Positions 48,789 to 57,701 are shown, counted from the first letter of the stretch. The stretch is DNA of 64,000 bases from Citrobacter sp. wls619 (GCF_005281345.1 NZ_SZXJ01000095.1:186001-250000); one strand, 5' to 3'. Made by a program: numbers and translations. Notes: generated from the sequence alone by a model not told the origin.

Positions 48789-49280
48789 TCAAGACCCTAT
48801 GCGATAATCCCAATCATCAGAGTGGACTATATTCCCATCATGATAGTGCCAGGTAATCTTCTTGTAGCGGAACTGAGCAAGTTCAAGATGGGTCTGTTTT
48901 TCGTAATAAGGATCTTTAACATCGTGCATCAGTGAAAAAATCGTAACGACTTTCACATCTTCCAGGGTTATCGTGAAATAGACCTCTTCCTGACCAGCAT
49001 CATTTATTCGATAGAGATCAATAGCCGCTTTCCTTAATGTTTCTCCGGTACTTAATGCTTTATACAAAAGCACACTAGAAGCATCAATTTCCTTTTCAAT
49101 TAAAAATGGACGATGTTGACGTTTACTCAATACCCTTCCATTATGCAAGTCAGAGTTGTAACTCACATTATGATACAAACCTAAAACCTCGATCTGATTT
49201 TCACGGTCTTTTACCATCACACTACCTTTGATAACATTACCAGCATCATCGATTAGTGACATATATCCAGGGATAGCCAT
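48789..49280 (-). CDS. Type VI secretion tube protein Hcp
   Basis: Hcp forms the hexameric rings of the T6SS inner tube and often carries small effectors in its lumen. The 163-residue protein begins MAIPGYMSLIDDAGNVIKGSV and has the Hcp beta-barrel pattern, including RQHRPFLIEKEIDASSVLLYKAL and a C-terminal ITWHYHDGNI. It starts immediately after the stop of the preceding ORF, so it is the third gene of a tight leftward operon. No other structural T6SS gene is in the window. Sequence is AT-rich compared with hsdR. Confidence 0.9.
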   Translation of the reverse strand: MAIPGYMSLIDDAGNVIKGSVMVKDRENQIEVLGLYHNVSYNSDLHNGRVLSKRQHRPFLIEKEIDASSVLLYKALSTGETLRKAAIDLYRINDAGQEEVYFTITLEDVKVVTIFSLMHDVKDPYYEKQTHLELAQFRYKKITWHYHDGNIVHSDDWDYRIGS

Positions 49281-49787
49281 TTATAAATCCTTATTAAAGG
49301 GAACAGAATTTTCGACAGTATTGATCATAACCGCAATACACTGCTTCCCTTCTGCCGTTTTGACCTTATACATTTCTCTGATGGAATTAACAAATAGCTT
49401 ATTCATTTCTTCTTCTGACTCAGGGAAAGAGGCAAATGCACATATCTGCTCAATAGTCAGCAATGGTCTGTTATCGCTGAGAATAGCCAGAACACCGACT
49501 GGGTTATGTGGAATGGCTTCAGAAACCGCCCCCTGCAAATCCTCCGCAGTACTGGCATCTACTCCGGATTCCAGAGCACTTGCCACCGTTAACCAGTCAT
49601 TATTACCTTTGCTAATTTCAGGAATAATATGGTTCCACCATTCTGATTCATCGTCATTATAAAGTTCGTGTACAACGGCATTTGCTCCTTTTTCATTTAT
49701 CATCTGCAGAAGCTGAGGTGCAGTATGCTCTGTAGCGCAGGAGGCACCCGAAAGCATAAATAGAAAGAAGATAATAATAAATTTCAT
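49281..49787 (-). CDS. Probable periplasmic immunity protein of the T6SS cassette
   Basis: 168 residues with an N-terminal signal sequence (MKFIIIFFLFMLSGASCA) that could be cleaved by signal peptidase I or, less well, processed at the cysteine. The mature part is helical and acidic with a QICAFASFPESEEEMNKLF segment and two cysteines. It starts on a TAATG overlap with the effector gene and abuts hcp. Effector-immunity order, secretion to the periplasm and cassette context indicate immunity to the adjacent peptidoglycan-acting effector (Tldi1-like). That function is inferred; I recognise no catalytic motif. Confidence 0.65.
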   Translation of the reverse strand: MKFIIIFFLFMLSGASCATEHTAPQLLQMINEKGANAVVHELYNDDESEWWNHIIPEISKGNNDWLTVASALESGVDASTAEDLQGAVSEAIPHNPVGVLAILSDNRPLLTIEQICAFASFPESEEEMNKLFVNSIREMYKVKTAEGKQCIAVMINTVENSVPFNKDL

Positions 49788-50149
49788 TATCTTACCACCA
49801 AAATTGTATCACCCGAATCGTAAATGGTTTGGCGCTTATCTTGTCCATTCATAATGATACATCCTGCAGATGCCGTTCCCGGTGGCAGCCCTTTTTTATC
49901 ACCATGAATTTCGAAATAATCTCTGCCAAAAGTATTGGTCCCTGCAATAGGTTCGAGGATAATAGCGGAGGGACTTTTGTGATTATTCCATCCTGCAATA
50001 AAATAAACACCTCGTGGAATGGGACCCTTGTTACGAATGTGTTCACAGTTCGGTTTATCCTTTGATTCACCGGCACCACTGTAACAATAAGCAATTAACT
50101 TACCGTTATGACTCAGTATACCTGTCGATACTTTATATTCCCATGTCAT
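49787..50149 (-). CDS. T6SS Tlde1-type effector (DUF2778, L,D-transpeptidase-like)
   Basis: Small effector of the Tlde1 family, known in Salmonella to act on peptidoglycan tetrapeptides by L,D-carboxypeptidase and exchange activity. The 120 residues start MTWEYKVSTGILSHNG. They contain GPIPRGVYFI, then the catalytic cluster IHGDKKGLPPGTASAGCIIM with His82 and Cys97, matching the YkuD-like His...Ser-x-Gly-Cys arrangement. No signal peptide, as expected for a T6SS-loaded toxin. It is first in the effector-immunity-hcp operon. AT-rich. Confidence 0.82.
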   Translation of the reverse strand: MTWEYKVSTGILSHNGKLIAYCYSGAGESKDKPNCEHIRNKGPIPRGVYFIAGWNNHKSPSAIILEPIAGTNTFGRDYFEIHGDKKGLPPGTASAGCIIMNGQDKRQTIYDSGDTILVVR

Positions 50150-50336
50150 ATGATTTTACACCCTTTAAAATATAATAATCACGCTTATCATATTTAATCA
50201 TAAAATTAAATTTGTTCATAAGGTCACAATTATTAAAATTCAGAATATTTATAATTTATATTTTTTCATTCCTCGAACAAATAAACCATATTCTGAATAA
50301 TTAGATAAAGGTGAAGCAGCAGGCAATCCGAAAAAC

Positions 50337-50414
50337 GCCCGGTGACGCTACTGCTTACCGGGCCTGGAAATTCCGCTCCCCGTAGGCCGGATAAGGCGCA
50401 GCCGCCATCCGGCA
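50337..50414. repeat. BIME (two inverted REP units)
   Basis: GCCCGGTGACGC...CTTACCGGGCCT and GTAGGCCGGATAAGGC...CCATCCGGCA close to the 3' end of the DUF2955 gene. Upstream, 50150-50290 is AT-rich and should hold the promoter of the T6SS cassette. Confidence 0.8.
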
Positions 50415-50426
50415 CTCACTGCCCAC

Positions 50427-51491
50427 TCACTCGGTAATCACAAACCGCGTCACGGCAAAGCAGTTCAACACCCGATGCACCAGAAATACCATGGTGAGCG
50501 TTGCCACCAGCGCGACGGTGACGGAGGTGATGCGGTACAAATCGCTGAATACCAGGTCCTGATCCGGGTGCAGGTTCTGGCCAAACATAATGCCAATGGT
50601 GGTGATACTGGCAAAACCCACGCCTGCACCGACCTTTTCCATTACGTGCAGGCGGGCGCTGAACGCCAGCCCGAGGCCAATCAGCGGCATCATCAGCACC
50701 ATGTGGTTGCTGAAATCATAGATAAGCAGCTGCACCAGCAGAATATACAGGCAGGCCAGCACCACCCCGACCACACGCCAGATCGAGCTGATCACCGCGC
50801 CGCGGTAGTGCATCGGAAACAGGATCAAAATCCCTGCCATCAGCGCCGACAGCGAATCACTCAAATCACAGATCTGGAAGACCACAAAAATCATCGTTGC
50901 CACCGTACCGGAAAGCAGCGATTCATGGCGCACCCGGGCGGCATCTTTCTCTATGCGCTGCGGCGGCTGGCGCGGCTCCACGTCCGGGATCAGATAATGC
51001 AGCAGCGCGCTCAGCGCCACTGCCATGACGCAGGCTTCCATATTGGAGAACATCAGCGTATGCCAGTTGGTGGTGGGATAGCTCATAAAGTTGAGCATCG
51101 TGCTCTGGCACACCACACCCATCGAACCGAGCAGAAACAGCGGTCCTTTGCTCATAAAACGAAAACGCATCACGTACAGACCGAACACCACCAGCGTCAT
51201 GATCAGCGGCCACTGTGAAAGATAGCCAACGATCAACACCATTTCGACACAGTTCACCGCCGCGCTGAACACGAACTGTGTTGCCACATGGCGGTTGAAC
51301 ACCGGCACCAGCGACAGCAGCATCAGCGGATAAACCACAAAAAACACGCCGTACTGCACGTTATAGAAGGTCGAGATACTCAGCGCGATTGTCCCGGCAA
51401 CGGAGATACGCAGGGTCTGGCGAAAATCATTGGCGGTGTAGACAATATTCCCGTGCGGCGTAAAAACATGGGCCAGCGTATTAATAGACAT
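50427..51491 (-). CDS. DUF2955 (FUSC-like) membrane transport protein
   Basis: 354-residue inner-membrane protein from the ATG at 51491 (MSINTLAHVFTPHG), which overlaps the HlyD gene by 11 nt. It has two sets of about four or five hydrophobic helices split by a charged loop (DVEPRQPPQRIEKDAARVRHE), typical of FUSC/AaeB-like efflux proteins. With the HlyD adaptor and MarR regulator upstream it forms a likely small-molecule efflux operon. Substrate unknown. Confidence 0.85.
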   Translation of the reverse strand: MSINTLAHVFTPHGNIVYTANDFRQTLRISVAGTIALSISTFYNVQYGVFFVVYPLMLLSLVPVFNRHVATQFVFSAAVNCVEMVLIVGYLSQWPLIMTLVVFGLYVMRFRFMSKGPLFLLGSMGVVCQSTMLNFMSYPTTNWHTLMFSNMEACVMAVALSALLHYLIPDVEPRQPPQRIEKDAARVRHESLLSGTVATMIFVVFQICDLSDSLSALMAGILILFPMHYRGAVISSIWRVVGVVLACLYILLVQLLIYDFSNHMVLMMPLIGLGLAFSARLHVMEKVGAGVGFASITTIGIMFGQNLHPDQDLVFSDLYRITSVTVALVATLTMVFLVHRVLNCFAVTRFVITE

Positions 51492-52548
51492 AATGCAGCC
51501 AGCTAACGAGGTGGATCTGCGCCCCGGCAAAAGTGCGGGCGAACATCCCCTCGCTGTTATACAGCTGTACCGTGGCGCGCGCCCCGGTCGGTAACGGCGT
51601 GTCGAGCGGTTCGTTTAGCGCGACGTGAATACGCATACGCTGGGCATCGCGCACCCAGCGGGTTGACTGTTCCGGCTGCGACAGCTGGCCGTTAACCTGC
51701 TCCTGACCCGCCAGAATACCGGCATCGCTGCTGGTAACGCGGGCAGAGAAGACCTTGCCCGGCATGGCGTCGAACACTACGGCGGCATCGGTATCCACCC
51801 GAGTGTGGCGCAGGCTTTTCTCGCGAAAGTCAGCCACGATATCGGTCTGGTGGCTGACCAGCGCCAGCAGCGGCGTAGCCGCAGTGGCATACAGTCCGGG
51901 GTTGAGCTGGAGGTTGCTCACTGTGCCATCGGTTTCTGCATGCACCTTCGTCCAGCCGAGATTCAGCTGAGCCTCGTCCAGCGCATTGCGATATTTTTGC
52001 AGCGTCACGTTGCGGCCATCATCGCGCTCACCGCGCTGGATCAGCAGGTTCTGAATACTGGCACTCAGTGCGGCAACCGACTGTTCACTGGTCTGCCAGG
52101 TGGTACGCACCTTATCGAGATCGGACTGCGAGACGTTCTGCATCGTGCTCAGCCGCTGGTAGCGGTCAAAGGTGGTCTTATCGTTGCGGGCAGTGAATTG
52201 CGCGGTACGCAGATTGGCGCGGGCAGAGGCAATCTGCGCGTCCAGCTGTTGATTGCTCAATTTCGCCTGCTCAAGGGCGATTTGCGCGGCTTCGACCTTA
52301 TTGATAAACGGTGTCGGATCCAGCTCGTACAGCAAGTCGCCCTTCTTCACCTGGCTATTATTGTGCACATAAACCTGCGAGACGTAGCCGGAAACGCGTG
52401 AGGAAACGGGCGTTACCACACGCATCACCGTCGAGTCCGGCGTCAGCGGGATCCAGATATCGGCAACGATAAACCAGGCGAATACTACCAGGAAAGCGGC
52501 AATACTCACCCTTACCCAACGGGCAAATTTTTGTTCTGGGGTCATCAT
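51481..52548 (-). CDS. HlyD/EmrA-family periplasmic adaptor protein
   Basis: Membrane-fusion protein for an efflux pump. The 355 residues have one N-terminal membrane anchor (VSIAAFLVVFAWFIVADIW), split lipoyl halves (VSGYVSQVYVHNNSQVKKGDLLYELD and AETDGTVSNLQL...), and a long alpha-helical hairpin between (about residues 85-185, Gln/Ala-rich coiled coil). A beta-barrel domain follows. Two ATGs at 52548 and 52545 are adjacent; I give the first. It begins six nt after the marR-type gene and overlaps the DUF2955 gene. Confidence 0.9.
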   Translation of the reverse strand: MMTPEQKFARWVRVSIAAFLVVFAWFIVADIWIPLTPDSTVMRVVTPVSSRVSGYVSQVYVHNNSQVKKGDLLYELDPTPFINKVEAAQIALEQAKLSNQQLDAQIASARANLRTAQFTARNDKTTFDRYQRLSTMQNVSQSDLDKVRTTWQTSEQSVAALSASIQNLLIQRGERDDGRNVTLQKYRNALDEAQLNLGWTKVHAETDGTVSNLQLNPGLYATAATPLLALVSHQTDIVADFREKSLRHTRVDTDAAVVFDAMPGKVFSARVTSSDAGILAGQEQVNGQLSQPEQSTRWVRDAQRMRIHVALNEPLDTPLPTGARATVQLYNSEGMFARTFAGAQIHLVSWLHYVY

Positions 52549-52554
52549 AGTTTT

Positions 52555-53019
52555 TTAGATCTTGTTATCTTCTTCGCGGATTGTCCGCAGATTGCAGGCG
52601 ATTTGATTGAGCGTAGCGCTGAAGGAAGCGAGTTCCGCCTCAGGAATGGTGCAGGTGACGCGATGTTGATATGTCTCAATCACCCGGTTAAGTTCGTCCA
52701 GCCTTGCGCGGCCTTGTGCGGTCAGCGCCAGCAGGCGGATGCGTTTGTCATAAGGCGATGTGGAACGCAGTAGATAGCCCTGCTTTTCCAGCTGCGAGAG
52801 GGTGCGCATCAGCGGCGGTAGTTCAATGCCCTGCATTTGTGCCAGTTCACTGACCGAGACGTTGTCTCCCAGTTGATACAGTTGCATCAGTACCGTCCAG
52901 CTGGACTGCGTCAGGCCAGTATCGGTAATGGCAGCATCAATAATGGCCCGCCACTGGCGCACCACCATTGCCATGCGCATTCCCATTGGTCGGCGGGCAA
53001 ACAGTTCATCTTCAGTCAT
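52555..53019 (-). CDS. MarR-family transcriptional regulator
   Basis: 154-residue winged-helix repressor-type protein starting MTEDELFARRPMGMRM. The recognition region is VSVSELAQMQGIELPPLMRTLSQLEKQGYL, and the wing follows as TSPYDKRIRLLALTAQGR (the conserved DxR). It is first gene of the regulator-adaptor-pump operon, and a palindrome at 53052-53071 is placed for autorepression. MarR proteins usually release DNA on binding phenolic or other aromatic ligands; the ligand here is unknown. Confidence 0.92.
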   Translation of the reverse strand: MTEDELFARRPMGMRMAMVVRQWRAIIDAAITDTGLTQSSWTVLMQLYQLGDNVSVSELAQMQGIELPPLMRTLSQLEKQGYLLRSTSPYDKRIRLLALTAQGRARLDELNRVIETYQHRVTCTIPEAELASFSATLNQIACNLRTIREEDNKI

Positions 53020-53051
53020 GTTTCTTTTCCCTCATCGCTGAGAAGAAAATA

Positions 53052-53071
53052 ATACTTATCAGGGTAAGTAT
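53052..53071. promoter_or_regulatory. Candidate MarR-type operator
   Basis: ATACTTATCAGGGTAAGTAT, with perfect 7-bp arms ATACTTA/TAAGTAT, lies 33 bp before the marR-type start codon, where it would overlap the promoter. Length and position are typical of MarR-family operators. Confidence 0.65.
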
Positions 53072-53165
53072 CAAGAAACGGACTAACCAGAAGCATGAAT
53101 TGATAAATATCATGAATGTAAAAGAGGCCGGGAGATAATCCCCAGCCTCTGTCGATAAAAGAAAG

Positions 53166-53330
53166 TCACTCCACCTGATCGCGTCGTAGCCCGACGTCCC
53201 GCAGCCGCTCATCACTCATCTGATGCAACACACGTCGCGTTTGCGCCCGTAGTTGCCACCGTTTTATCGCCTGCCAGATCTGCACAAATCCAATAAACGG
53301 CTGCTTTGCTTTATTCTCGTGAAATTCCAT
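53166..53330 (-). CDS. yjiS: YjiS (DUF1127 small protein)
   Basis: A 54-residue basic protein from ATG at 53330 to TGA at 53166, starting MEFHENKAKQPFIGFVQIW. It carries the DUF1127 C-terminal motif RRVLHQMSDERLRDVGLRRDQVE, read in pieces. It closely resembles E. coli YjiS, which lies next to yjiR in the same divergent arrangement. A GGCAAGGTATG start context gives a usable ribosome-binding site. Other DUF1127 proteins affect RNA metabolism and phosphate or stress responses; this one is uncharacterised. Confidence 0.9.
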   Translation of the reverse strand: MEFHENKAKQPFIGFVQIWQAIKRWQLRAQTRRVLHQMSDERLRDVGLRRDQVE

Positions 53331-53415
53331 ACCTTGCCTCCCCGTCTTGCCAGAGGCTTTATCTTCACGGATTTGGCCCGGAACAATACAGACTCACAAA
53401 GTACTTTTATTTAAC

Positions 53416-53486
53416 ATACAGATTGGTTAAAAAGAGTTCTGCATCGCTATTTTCACGCCAGTCTGTACTGGTTTTTTAATCTGTAT
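53416..53486. promoter_or_regulatory. Inverted repeat between yjiS and yjiR
   Basis: ATACAGATT at 53416-53424 and its exact reverse complement AATCTGTAT at 53478-53486 flank the promoter region ahead of yjiR, 62 bp centre to centre. Each is followed or preceded by a T- or A-run. Placement suits autoregulation by the MocR-type YjiR. Confidence 0.5.
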
Positions 53487-53507
53487 GGCACCCATGAGGG
53501 ATACAGC

Positions 53508-54920
53508 ATGACGCGTTACCAACATCTGGCCAATCTGCTGGCCGAACGCATTGAGCAGGGGCTGTATCGCCATGGCGAAAAACTGCCCTCGGTTCGCAGC
53601 CTGAGCCAGGAGCATGGGGTGAGCATCAGCACCGTCCAGCAGGCGTATCAGACGCTGGAACAGCGCCAGTTGATCACACCGCAGCCGCGTTCCGGTTATT
53701 TTGTCGCGCCACAAAAAGCGCAGCCGCCCGTGCCACCGATGTCGCGCCCGGTGCAGCGTCCGGTCGAGATAACCCAGTGGGATCAGGTGCTGGATATGCT
53801 AAAGGGCAACGCGGACAAATCGATAATCCCTTTTAGCAGCGGCGTGCCCGACATTGATCAACCCAGCCTGAAGCCGCTGTGGCGTGAACTCAGCCGCGTG
53901 GCGCAGCACAACCTGCGCGCGATACTTGGCTACGATGAAATCTCCGGCTGTCGTGAACTGCGCAGTCAGATTGCACGGCTGATGCTGGATGGCGGTTCGG
54001 TGGTCAATGCAGATGATATTGTCATCACCAGCGGCAGTCAGAGCGGAATGTCGCTGGCGCTGCTGACGGTCTGCCAGCCCGGAGACATTGTCGCTGTTGA
54101 ATCGCCTGCCTACTACGGCACAATGCAGCTGCTACGCGGCCTGGGGATCAAAGTGATTGAGATCCCGACCGATCCGGATACCGGGATCAGCATTGAAGCG
54201 CTGGAGCTGGCGCTGGATCAGTGGCCGATCAAAGGTGTGCTGCTGGTTCCCAACTGCAACAACCCGCTCGGATTCATTATGCCGGATGCGCGGAAGCGGG
54301 CGGTGCTCGCCCTCGCCCAGCGTCACGATATCGTGATTTTTGAAGACGATGTATATGGAGAACTGGCAACGGAGTACCCGCGCCCACGCACCATTCACTC
54401 CTGGGACAGCGACGGTCGGGTGCTGCTGTGCAGTTCGTTTACCAAATCCGTCGCCCCCGGTCTGCGCGTCGGTTGGGTGGTTCCCGGTCGCTATTACAAC
54501 AAGCTGCTGCACATGAAATACGCCGTCATCGGCACCAACGTTCCCGCTACGCAGCTGGCGGCGGCTTCCTTTGTACGTGAAGGTCATTACCATCGGCATA
54601 TCCGGCGTATGCGCCAGATTTATCAGCGTAATATGGAGATCTACACCTGCTGGGTACGGGAGTACTTTCCCTGCGGGATCTGCGTCACCCGACCGAAAGG
54701 CGGCTTTATGCTATGGGTCGAACTGCCGCAGCAGGTCGATATGGTCTGCGTCGCTAAGCAGCTCTGTCGCCTGAAAATCCAGGTCGCACCGGGTTCGCTG
54801 TTCTCCGCATCCGGAAAGTATCGCAACTGCGTGCGCATCAACTGTGCGTTACCGCCAAACGAGAAGCATCAGGAAGTGATGCAAAAGCTCGGCGAGGCGG
54901 TAAAGGTGGCGATAGAGTAA
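53508..54920 (+). CDS. yjiR: MocR-family (GntR/aminotransferase) regulator YjiR
   Basis: Transcription factor combining an N-terminal GntR winged helix (residues 1-70; GEKLPSVRSLSQEHGVSISTVQQAYQTLE in pieces) with a fold-type I aminotransferase-like domain that binds PLP. The PLP lysine is in SSFTKSVAPGLRVGW, and the NCNNPLG and FEDDVYGEL motifs are conserved. It is 470 residues, as in E. coli. In E. coli it is an uncharacterised MocR member. It is divergent from yjiS. Confidence 0.95.
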   Translation: MTRYQHLANLLAERIEQGLYRHGEKLPSVRSLSQEHGVSISTVQQAYQTLEQRQLITPQPRSGYFVAPQKAQPPVPPMSRPVQRPVEITQWDQVLDMLKGNADKSIIPFSSGVPDIDQPSLKPLWRELSRVAQHNLRAILGYDEISGCRELRSQIARLMLDGGSVVNADDIVITSGSQSGMSLALLTVCQPGDIVAVESPAYYGTMQLLRGLGIKVIEIPTDPDTGISIEALELALDQWPIKGVLLVPNCNNPLGFIMPDARKRAVLALAQRHDIVIFEDDVYGELATEYPRPRTIHSWDSDGRVLLCSSFTKSVAPGLRVGWVVPGRYYNKLLHMKYAVIGTNVPATQLAAASFVREGHYHRHIRRMRQIYQRNMEIYTCWVREYFPCGICVTRPKGGFMLWVELPQQVDMVCVAKQLCRLKIQVAPGSLFSASGKYRNCVRINCALPPNEKHQEVMQKLGEAVKVAIE

Positions 54921-54934
54921 ATCGGTACACCCGG

Positions 54935-55873
54935 CTACGCCTCTGCCTGGTGGCTTAAGCCCTGAATATCTTCAGCGGAAAGCCGGGTAATTTTTTGTAC
55001 CGTGCTGATATCAATACCGTCTGCCAGCATGGTGCAGGCAATACGGAGCGCCTCAGTTCGTTGCCCCTCTATCAGCCCTTCCTGTAACCCTTCCAGCCTG
55101 CCTTTTTGTAGCCCTGCCTCATGCAATCTGTCCGCGATCGTCATCAAATGCTCCTTATGCTGCGGTGAACGTTCGGCAATTGCACTGATAAACGTATTGA
55201 AGCGAGGTGCATCGCCGGTTCGCAAAATATAATTAAACAGCGTCTTTAGCTGACTGTCATTAGTCGAGCCGTTAACTAACAGGGAAACAAGTTGCTCGAC
55301 CAGCCCCATAAGATCGCGCTGACGGATATGTTTTTGGATTAACTCCAGCAGCGCCATGCGTCGATGCTGCACAATTTCGTCATCTGGAATAACGGTAATA
55401 TCCACCAGCGGAAACGCCGCAGCATACAGCTGACGAGCCAGCTTCGGGTTGGCAAACTCGTCCAGCCAGCATAGAGAATAAGGGTACGGGCTTTTAGCGC
55501 CGTGATAAAACAGCATCGGCACCACCAGCGGCAGTTGCTGATGCCCGGCATCTAAATGTTTCTGCATGGCCGCTACCGCGTAGCGCATCAGTCTGAATGC
55601 CATATGCGCATCCGGGGTGCTTTGGTGTTCAATTACCACATAAATATATCCATCCCCATCCGTTGTTTTCACCGACCACAGCACATCGGAGTAATACGCA
55701 CGTAAATCCTCTTCAATGAAACTGTCTGACTCGAGTTTCAGCGTCTGAAAATCGCAAAGTTCGCGCAGCGAAGCGGGAAGATGTATTTGTAGAAAATCCC
55801 GCGCTGTCTCTGGGTGGCGCAAAAACGTTTTAAAAACCGCATCATGCGGTGTGGAAGTCGGTGCTGTATTCAT
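54935..55873 (-). CDS. Rpn-family recombination-promoting nuclease / putative transposase
   Basis: PD-(D/E)xK-superfamily protein of the YhgA/Rpn group, whose members promote RecA-independent recombination and cut DNA. The 312 residues begin with the family signature [12 protein letters not shown]59-region residues are in [26 protein letters not shown], where S-D-V and V-I-E-H-Q match the active-site core D...ExQ. The C-terminal part has [18 protein letters not shown] repeats. It occupies the K-12 yjiPQ (rpnD) position, where the K-12 gene is interrupted; here it is intact. Confidence 0.9.
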   Translation of the reverse strand: MNTAPTSTPHDAVFKTFLRHPETARDFLQIHLPASLRELCDFQTLKLESDSFIEEDLRAYYSDVLWSVKTTDGDGYIYVVIEHQSTPDAHMAFRLMRYAVAAMQKHLDAGHQQLPLVVPMLFYHGAKSPYPYSLCWLDEFANPKLARQLYAAAFPLVDITVIPDDEIVQHRRMALLELIQKHIRQRDLMGLVEQLVSLLVNGSTNDSQLKTLFNYILRTGDAPRFNTFISAIAERSPQHKEHLMTIADRLHEAGLQKGRLEGLQEGLIEGQRTEALRIACTMLADGIDISTVQKITRLSAEDIQGLSHQAEA

Positions 55874-56375
55874 GGCGGTCCGTCACCTGGAAATAAGATG
55901 CCGTGACTGTAGCGCCGGAAAACCGCTCTCTCACCTGCGACTTTCTCTCTTTGCGAGACGTTATCAGAGATAAAAACGTCCCTTTGTAACGTCTGCATTT
56001 GTCTGGAATACCTCACGCAGAATCGCTATCTCAATGCGCATTCCCGCGTTAAGCCCCTTTAATTTCGGCGCATTAACCCGATAAACTCGTTTAATTATCA
56101 TCCAATCCGCATTACACTGCGGGAGGTTATTTTCCATTCAACGTTCTCTTCCCGAGGTGTAATGTGCTGATTGTCACTTGTAATCGTTACGTTTTCTGAC
56201 CTGAGTCAGAAAGACGTATTTCCTGTTTGCGCTTCACGCAGGCAGCGTTTTTGATTACATGAAATTCAGTACAGCTGCAGTCTGTTTTTTTTTCTGTCAC
56301 CAGCCTGACGTCTGTAAGACGGTATTGAATTTCGCTATTCCCGTTGAGGGTTTTCTCCCGACAAGGAGTTGTTTT
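55874..56375. other. Intergenic region between rpn-type gene and mdtM
   Basis: The 502-bp gap carries the divergent promoters of both neighbours. I see an exact 7-bp hairpin TTCTGAC/GTCAGAA at 56194-56211, a run of nine T residues near 56283, and a GAGG-preceded 11-codon GTG frame near 56166 that I do not call a gene. The mdtM frame is open through 56259, but without start support there. Confidence 0.5.
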
Positions 56376-57617
56376 ATGCAACGGATTCTCGCGTTTTTCG
56401 CTCAACGCGCCACAACGCTATTTTTCCCTATCGCGCTGATTTTGTATGACTTCGCCGCCTATCTGTCGACGGACCTGATCCAGCCCGGCATCATCAATGT
56501 GGTGCGAGATTTCAATGCCGATGTCAGTCTGGCGCCGGCGGCAGTCAGTCTGTATCTGGCGGGTGGGATGGCGCTGCAGTGGCTGTTAGGGCCGCTTTCC
56601 GACAGGATTGGTCGCCGACCGGTACTGATTGCTGGGGCGTTAATCTTTACGCTGGCCTGCACGGCGACACTCTTCACCACCTCGATGACGCAATTTCTGG
56701 TTGCGCGTTTCGTGCAGGGCACCAGCATCTGCTTTATCGCCACTGTCGGTTATGTCACGGTACAAGAGGCCTTTGGGCAAACAAAGGCCATTAAGCTGAT
56801 GGCCGTTATCACTTCCATTGTACTGGTTGCCCCGGTTATCGGCCCGCTTTCCGGGGCGGCGCTGATGCACTTTGTCCACTGGAAGATCCTGTTTGCCATT
56901 ATCGCCGTCATGGGGCTTATCGCCCTGATCGGGTTAGTCCTGGCGATGCCGGAGACCGTCCAGCGCGGTGCTGTGCCGTTCAGCGCGTGCAGCGTACTGC
57001 GTGACTTCCGCGACGTGTTCCGCAACCGGGTGTTCCTGTTTGGCGCCGCCACGCTGTCGCTGAGCTATATCCCGATGATGAGTTGGGTGGCGGTCTCGCC
57101 GGTGATCCTGATTGACGCGGGCGGCATGACCACCTCGCAGTTTGCCTGGGCGCAGGCGCCGGTATTTGGCGCCGTGATCGTCGCCAACATGGTCGTCGTA
57201 CGTTTTGTAAAAGATCCGACGAGGCCGCGCTTTATCTGGCGGGCTGCGCCTGTTCAACTGAGCGGGTTGGCGGTGCTGATTGTGGGTAATTTGCTGTGGC
57301 CGCACGTCTGGCTGTGGTCGGTGCTGGGAACCAGCCTGTATGCGTTTGGCATTGGGATGATTTTCCCCACGCTGTTCCGCTTTACGCTGTTTTCCAACAA
57401 GTTACCGAAAGGTACGGTCTCCGCATCACTGAACATGGTGATCCTGACGGTAATGGCGGTTTCTGTCGAAGTCGGACGCTGGCTGTGGTTTAACGGCGGC
57501 AGGATTTCGTTTCATCTGCTGGCGGTTGCTGCGGGGATCGCTGTCGTGTTCACGCTGGCAGGTTTACTCAAACGCGTACGTCAGCATGAGGCAACGACGT
57601 TAGTAACAGAGAGTTAA
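56376..57617 (+). CDS. mdtM: Multidrug/proton antiporter MdtM (MFS)
   Basis: Twelve-helix drug:H+ antiporter of the DHA1 family; E. coli MdtM exports chloramphenicol, quaternary cations and bile salts and aids alkaline pH tolerance. The ATG at 56376 ([17 protein letters not shown]) follows ACAAGGAG and yields 413 residues, close to the K-12 410. Motif D1-like [19 protein letters not shown], motif [15 protein letters not shown], and motif C-like [13 protein letters not shown] are present. Monocistronic. Confidence 0.95.
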   Translation: MQRILAFFAQRATTLFFPIALILYDFAAYLSTDLIQPGIINVVRDFNADVSLAPAAVSLYLAGGMALQWLLGPLSDRIGRRPVLIAGALIFTLACTATLFTTSMTQFLVARFVQGTSICFIATVGYVTVQEAFGQTKAIKLMAVITSIVLVAPVIGPLSGAALMHFVHWKILFAIIAVMGLIALIGLVLAMPETVQRGAVPFSACSVLRDFRDVFRNRVFLFGAATLSLSYIPMMSWVAVSPVILIDAGGMTTSQFAWAQAPVFGAVIVANMVVVRFVKDPTRPRFIWRAAPVQLSGLAVLIVGNLLWPHVWLWSVLGTSLYAFGIGMIFPTLFRFTLFSNKLPKGTVSASLNMVILTVMAVSVEVGRWLWFNGGRISFHLLAVAAGIAVVFTLAGLLKRVRQHEATTLVTES

Positions 57618-57701
57618 CCTTCTATGAACCGCCCCCATTCGCGAACACTGGTTTTGTGTTTAGCGGTTGGGGGCAATCCATCATAGTGCATCTACTTTTA
57701 A

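Noticed and set aside
50475-51218. 247-codon open frame antisense to the DUF2955 gene
   Set aside because: Low-complexity His/Gln/Arg composition and full overlap with a membrane protein gene mark it as a shadow frame.
56166-56201. 11-codon GTG frame after GAGG upstream of mdtM, as a possible leader peptide
   Set aside because: Too short, overlaps a stop-rich region and has no conserved attenuator-type stem pair that I can see.
56259-56375. N-terminal extension of mdtM
   Set aside because: The ATG at 56376 has a strong AAGGAG site and matches the family start; the extension is cysteine- and phenylalanine-rich and atypical.
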